The translations under genes and the position numbers were made by a program. DNA of 8,858 nucleotides from Wenzhouxiangella sp. Its GTDB lineage: Bacteria > Pseudomonadota > Gammaproteobacteria > Xanthomonadales > Wenzhouxiangellaceae. The notes under the pieces were generated by a model, which saw nothing but the letters and a program-made list of their open reading frames with translations, was not told the origin of the DNA and did no database searches. Each line of letters begins with the position of its first letter. Position 1 is the first letter of the stretch. Shown piece after piece: positions 6,990-8,858 of this stretch. Location: NCBI GenBank assembly GCA_007123575.1, contig SKKV01000209.1:1-8858 (forward strand), written 5' to 3'.

Positions 6990-7820
6990 TTAAGGGTTTG
7001 CCCGGGCCAGCAGCCGGCGGGCAGCGTCAATCACCGGGGCATCGATAAGCTGGCCGTCAAGCTGGACGGCATCTCCATCGCTGGCTTCGGCGGCCTCGAC
7101 CACGGCTTTGGCGCGGGCCATCTTTTCCGGCGACGGCGTGAACGCCGCCTGGATCGTGGCAACCTGGGCGGGATGCACCGCCGCCTTGGCGGCAAAGCCC
7201 AGCGCGCGCACGCGTTCGGTTTCTGCGGTCAGACCGTCTTCGTTGCGCAGATCGATATAGGGCACATCAATCGCATCCAGATCGTGGGCACGGGCAATGG
7301 TGACCAGGCGCGAGCGGGCAAACAGCAGCGGTTCCCAGGCAAACTCGCAGCCGACATCGACGCTGTAGTCATAGCCGCCGAACATGACCGCGGCCAGGGG
7401 CAGGCTGGTGTCGAGCTCATAGCCCAGGTCGAGCAGGCCGCGAGTGCTTTCGACCAGCGGAATCAGCGGCGGACAACGATCGCCGCAGGCGCCAACTACC
7501 ACCTTGAGCATCTCGGCCGACTCGAATTTCGGCACCAGAACAAAAGCCGGCTGTACCCTGGCTGCGGCCAGTGCGTTCAAGTCTTCCTGACCGGCGCGCG
7601 TGTTCGGCGGATTGATCCTCAATCCCAGCTGACCGATGCCGTCGTGTTCGGCCAAACCGGCAAGGGCGCTGGCCCGGGCCTGATCTTTCTGGTCCGGCCC
7701 GACCGCGTCTTCCAGGTCAATACAGACCGCATCGACGCCGCAGGCCAAAGCCTTTGGGTAGCGTTCTGGCCGGTTGCCGGGCACGAACAGCAGGCAGCGG
7801 AGAGTCAACGGCGAGCTCAT
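6990..7820 (-). CDS. CitE/HpcH-HpaI family acyl-CoA lyase (citramalyl- or malyl-CoA lyase-like)
   Basis: This is a 276-residue TIM-barrel protein of the HpcH/HpaI aldolase/citrate lyase family, at the length of stand-alone CitE-like lyases. Motifs in order are RCLLFVPGNRPERY (8-21), VDAVCIDLEDAVGPDQK (29-45), RIN (Arg68, substrate-carboxylate/CoA site), PLVESTRGLL with Glu124, FGGYDYSVDVG with Asp151, and KAAVHPAQV (212-220). Glu124 and Asp151 are the expected Mg2+ ligands. By family knowledge it cleaves a 3-hydroxyacyl-CoA such as citramalyl-CoA, malyl-CoA or beta-methylmalyl-CoA to an acyl-CoA plus pyruvate or glyoxylate. No citrate lyase alpha or gamma (CitF/CitD) genes are nearby, so a citrate lyase subunit role is unlikely. 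Its ATG overlaps the upstream stop as ATGA and has a good AGGGAG site (7828-7833, 7-base spacing). It would act right after the MaoC-like hydratase encoded next. Confidence 0.92.
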   Translation of the reverse strand: MSSPLTLRCLLFVPGNRPERYPKALACGVDAVCIDLEDAVGPDQKDQARASALAGLAEHDGIGQLGLRINPPNTRAGQEDLNALAAARVQPAFVLVPKFESAEMLKVVVGACGDRCPPLIPLVESTRGLLDLGYELDTSLPLAAVMFGGYDYSVDVGCEFAWEPLLFARSRLVTIARAHDLDAIDVPYIDLRNEDGLTAETERVRALGFAAKAAVHPAQVATIQAAFTPSPEKMARAKAVVEAAEASDGDAVQLDGQLIDAPVIDAARRLLARANP

Positions 7821-8674
7821 TGCTGAACTCCCTGGGAGGACGCATAGTGCTCGGCAATCCGGGCCCGGGTGGCGATCCAGACATCCTTGTGCGAACGCAC
7901 GTGACGCAGAAACGCCTGCAGGGCAGCAATGCGACCGGGTCGACCGATGATGCGCAGGTGGAGTCCTAAGGACATGTACTGCGGCTGTGGTGCGCGCTCT
8001 TCGTACAGCCAGTTAAAGGTATCGACGGCATACTTCAGCCACTGGTCCGGCGTCAGCGATGGGTCGATCCAGAACTTCATGTCGTTCGAGTCCAGCGCGT
8101 AGGGCAGGATCACGATCGGGCGCTGGTGGCGGGCATCGATGAACGGGCTGTCGTCGGAGTAGTCATCCATGTGGTAGCGAAAGCCGGTTTCGGTCAGCAG
8201 ACGCCGGGTGTTTTCGGTGTGCAGGTAGCGCGACAACCAGCCGACCGGGCGCTTGCCGGTGCTGGCCTCGATGCTGTCGGCGGCCTTGAGTATGAATTCG
8301 CGCTCGGCGTCCTCGTCAAGGCGGAACTGGTGAATCCAGCGCCAGCCGTGCGCACAGGGCTCGTGCGACCCGTCGGCAATGTAGCGGGCAATATGCGGCG
8401 CCCGCTCCAGCGACAGCGCCGCCGCGGTGAAGGTGGCCGGAATCGCATATTCATCAAGCAGCGCGGCAATCCGTCGAAAGCCGGGGCCTAAGCCGTAGCG
8501 ATAATTCGATTCGTTGCCGTAGTTGCGAATCGGCTTTTTCAGGCTCACACCCAGCTCGTCAACCGGCTCGGTGATCGGGTCGCCCTCGGCCAGCGAATAT
8601 TCCGAACCTTCCTCGACGTTGACCACGATGGACACGGCAAGTCGTTTGCCCTCGGGCCAGGACCAGTCGGCCAT
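7817..8674 (-). CDS. Polysaccharide-deacetylase superfamily hydrolase, PuuE allantoinase / cyclic imide hydrolase-like
   Basis: This is a 285-residue protein with a NodB-type fold and no signal peptide, so it is cytosolic. It opens with WPEGKRLAVSIVVNVEEGSE, typical of the PuuE branch. The TFDD metal/catalytic dyad of true polysaccharide deacetylases is replaced by NVEEG (19-23). The second motif is SHEPCAHGWRW with His104 and His109, and later segments are YHMDDYSDDSPF (167-178), LPYALDSNDMKF (190-201) and LHLRIIGRPGR (238-248). These fit the group containing allantoinase PuuE and a Pseudomonas cyclic imidase, which open cyclic ureides or imides by C-N hydrolysis. No uricase, allantoicase or other purine genes are visible, so allantoinase is a poor contextual fit. 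A cyclic imide, lactam or amide substrate feeding the downstream CoA enzymes is more attractive, but this is inference. It starts 1 base after the SDR stop, with a GAGGA site about 11 bases before the ATG, and overlaps the lyase gene by 4 bases. Confidence 0.85.
   Translation of the reverse strand: MADWSWPEGKRLAVSIVVNVEEGSEYSLAEGDPITEPVDELGVSLKKPIRNYGNESNYRYGLGPGFRRIAALLDEYAIPATFTAAALSLERAPHIARYIADGSHEPCAHGWRWIHQFRLDEDAEREFILKAADSIEASTGKRPVGWLSRYLHTENTRRLLTETGFRYHMDDYSDDSPFIDARHQRPIVILPYALDSNDMKFWIDPSLTPDQWLKYAVDTFNWLYEERAPQPQYMSLGLHLRIIGRPGRIAALQAFLRHVRSHKDVWIATRARIAEHYASSQGVQQ
7828..7833 (-). promoter_or_regulatory. Shine-Dalgarno AGGGAG of the CitE-like lyase gene
   Basis: AGGGAG lies 7 bases before the ATG at 7820, inside the end of the upstream hydrolase gene. 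It supports that start and suggests efficient re-initiation at the ATGA overlap. Confidence 0.6.
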
Positions 8675-8675
8675 G

Positions 8676-8858
8676 TCAGTGATATTCCTCGCCGCCGGAG
8701 ACGTTCATCGCCTCACCGGTGATGTAGACGGCCTGGTCGGAACACAAGAAAGCGCAGGCCTTGGCGGTGTCTTCCTGCAGACCGGGCCGGCCCAGCGGGA
8801 TGCGACTTTTCATCGCGGCCATGTAGTCATCCATGCTCATCCCCAGCGCCTTGCTGAA
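8676..8858 (-). CDS. Short-chain dehydrogenase/reductase (SDR), C-terminal 60 residues only
   Basis: Reading the - strand from the window edge gives 60 residues and a TGA stop. They contain the typical classical-SDR end: SRIPLGRPGLQEDTAKACAF, then FLCSDQA, YITGEAMNV and a final SGG. IPLGRPG with YITG and SGG is characteristic of FabG-like NAD(P)-dependent alcohol/ketone oxidoreductases. The Rossmann GxxxGxG and the catalytic Ser-Tyr-Lys lie outside the window, so activity and substrate cannot be judged. Its stop is 1 base before the hydrolase start, so it is co-transcribed and presumably part of the same pathway. The operon promoter must lie further upstream, beyond this gene or others. Confidence 0.9.
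   Translation of the reverse strand, partial: FSKALGMSMDDYMAAMKSRIPLGRPGLQEDTAKACAFLCSDQAVYITGEAMNVSGGEEYH

Noticed and set aside
3984..7820. Naming the CaiB, MaoC and CitE genes ict, ich and ccl
   Set aside because: The gene types match the itaconate pathway, but family III transferases and CitE-like lyases vary widely in substrate and the extra genes do not belong to the known pathway.
6420..7826. 468-residue open frame on the + strand, opposite the MaoC-like and CitE-like genes
   Set aside because: It lies fully antisense to two genes with clear family motifs and crosses their junction. Its product is rich in Gly/His/Gln/Arg with no recognisable domain, which is typical of the complementary frame of GC-rich genes.
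7817..8674. Naming the hydrolase puuE / allantoinase
   Set aside because: The fold and motifs fit, but there is no purine-catabolism gene in view and the neighbours are acyl-CoA enzymes, so the specific name would be unsupported.
1..8858. tRNA, rRNA, insertion sequence or prophage elements
   Set aside because: I saw no cloverleaf-like gene, transposase motif, target-site duplication or phage gene. The whole window is accounted for by metabolic and signalling genes and two intergenic repeats.

Overview
The window comes from a GC-rich bacterium. Codon use (strong G/C third positions) and protein style suggest a proteobacterium, perhaps a gammaproteobacterium, but nothing here fixes the taxon. 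Coding density is very high: eight genes, no RNA gene, no insertion sequence, and no gene-free stretch longer than about 110 bases.

Left part (1-2703, + strand): the C-terminal 900 residues of a large soluble hybrid sensor histidine kinase whose 5' end lies outside the window. It has the tail of one PAS domain, four full PAS domains, a HisKA/HATPase kinase core and a terminal receiver domain. The second full PAS domain carries the FixL-type 'RHD.YI.RY' signature, including the heme-ligand histidine position.

Right part (8858 down to 2722, - strand): a seven-gene catabolic operon, convergent with the kinase. In transcription order it encodes an SDR oxidoreductase (C-terminal end only), a PuuE/cyclic-imidase-like member of the polysaccharide-deacetylase superfamily, a CitE/HpcH-type C-C lyase, a MaoC-type enoyl-CoA hydratase, an acyl-CoA dehydrogenase and two different CaiB/BaiF family III CoA-transferase-type proteins. 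Three junctions are tight: a 1-base gap and two 4-base ATGA overlaps. The only two longer gaps (about 95 and 112 bases) are each filled by an imperfect inverted repeat built from short G/C-rich repeat units.

Taken together the enzymes match a known logic: CoA activation by CoA transfer, alpha-methyl epimerisation or intramolecular CoA transfer, alpha,beta-dehydrogenation, hydration, and retro-aldol/Claisen cleavage. This is the chemistry of itaconate, mesaconate and methylsuccinate breakdown (Ict/Ich/Ccl, Mct/Mch/Mcl). Here it is joined to an amidohydrolase-like ring-opening enzyme and an SDR. A plausible but unproven reading is catabolism of a substituted cyclic imide or amide through a branched C4-C5 dicarboxylyl-CoA to a keto acid or glyoxylate plus an acyl-CoA. 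The exact substrate cannot be read from the sequence.
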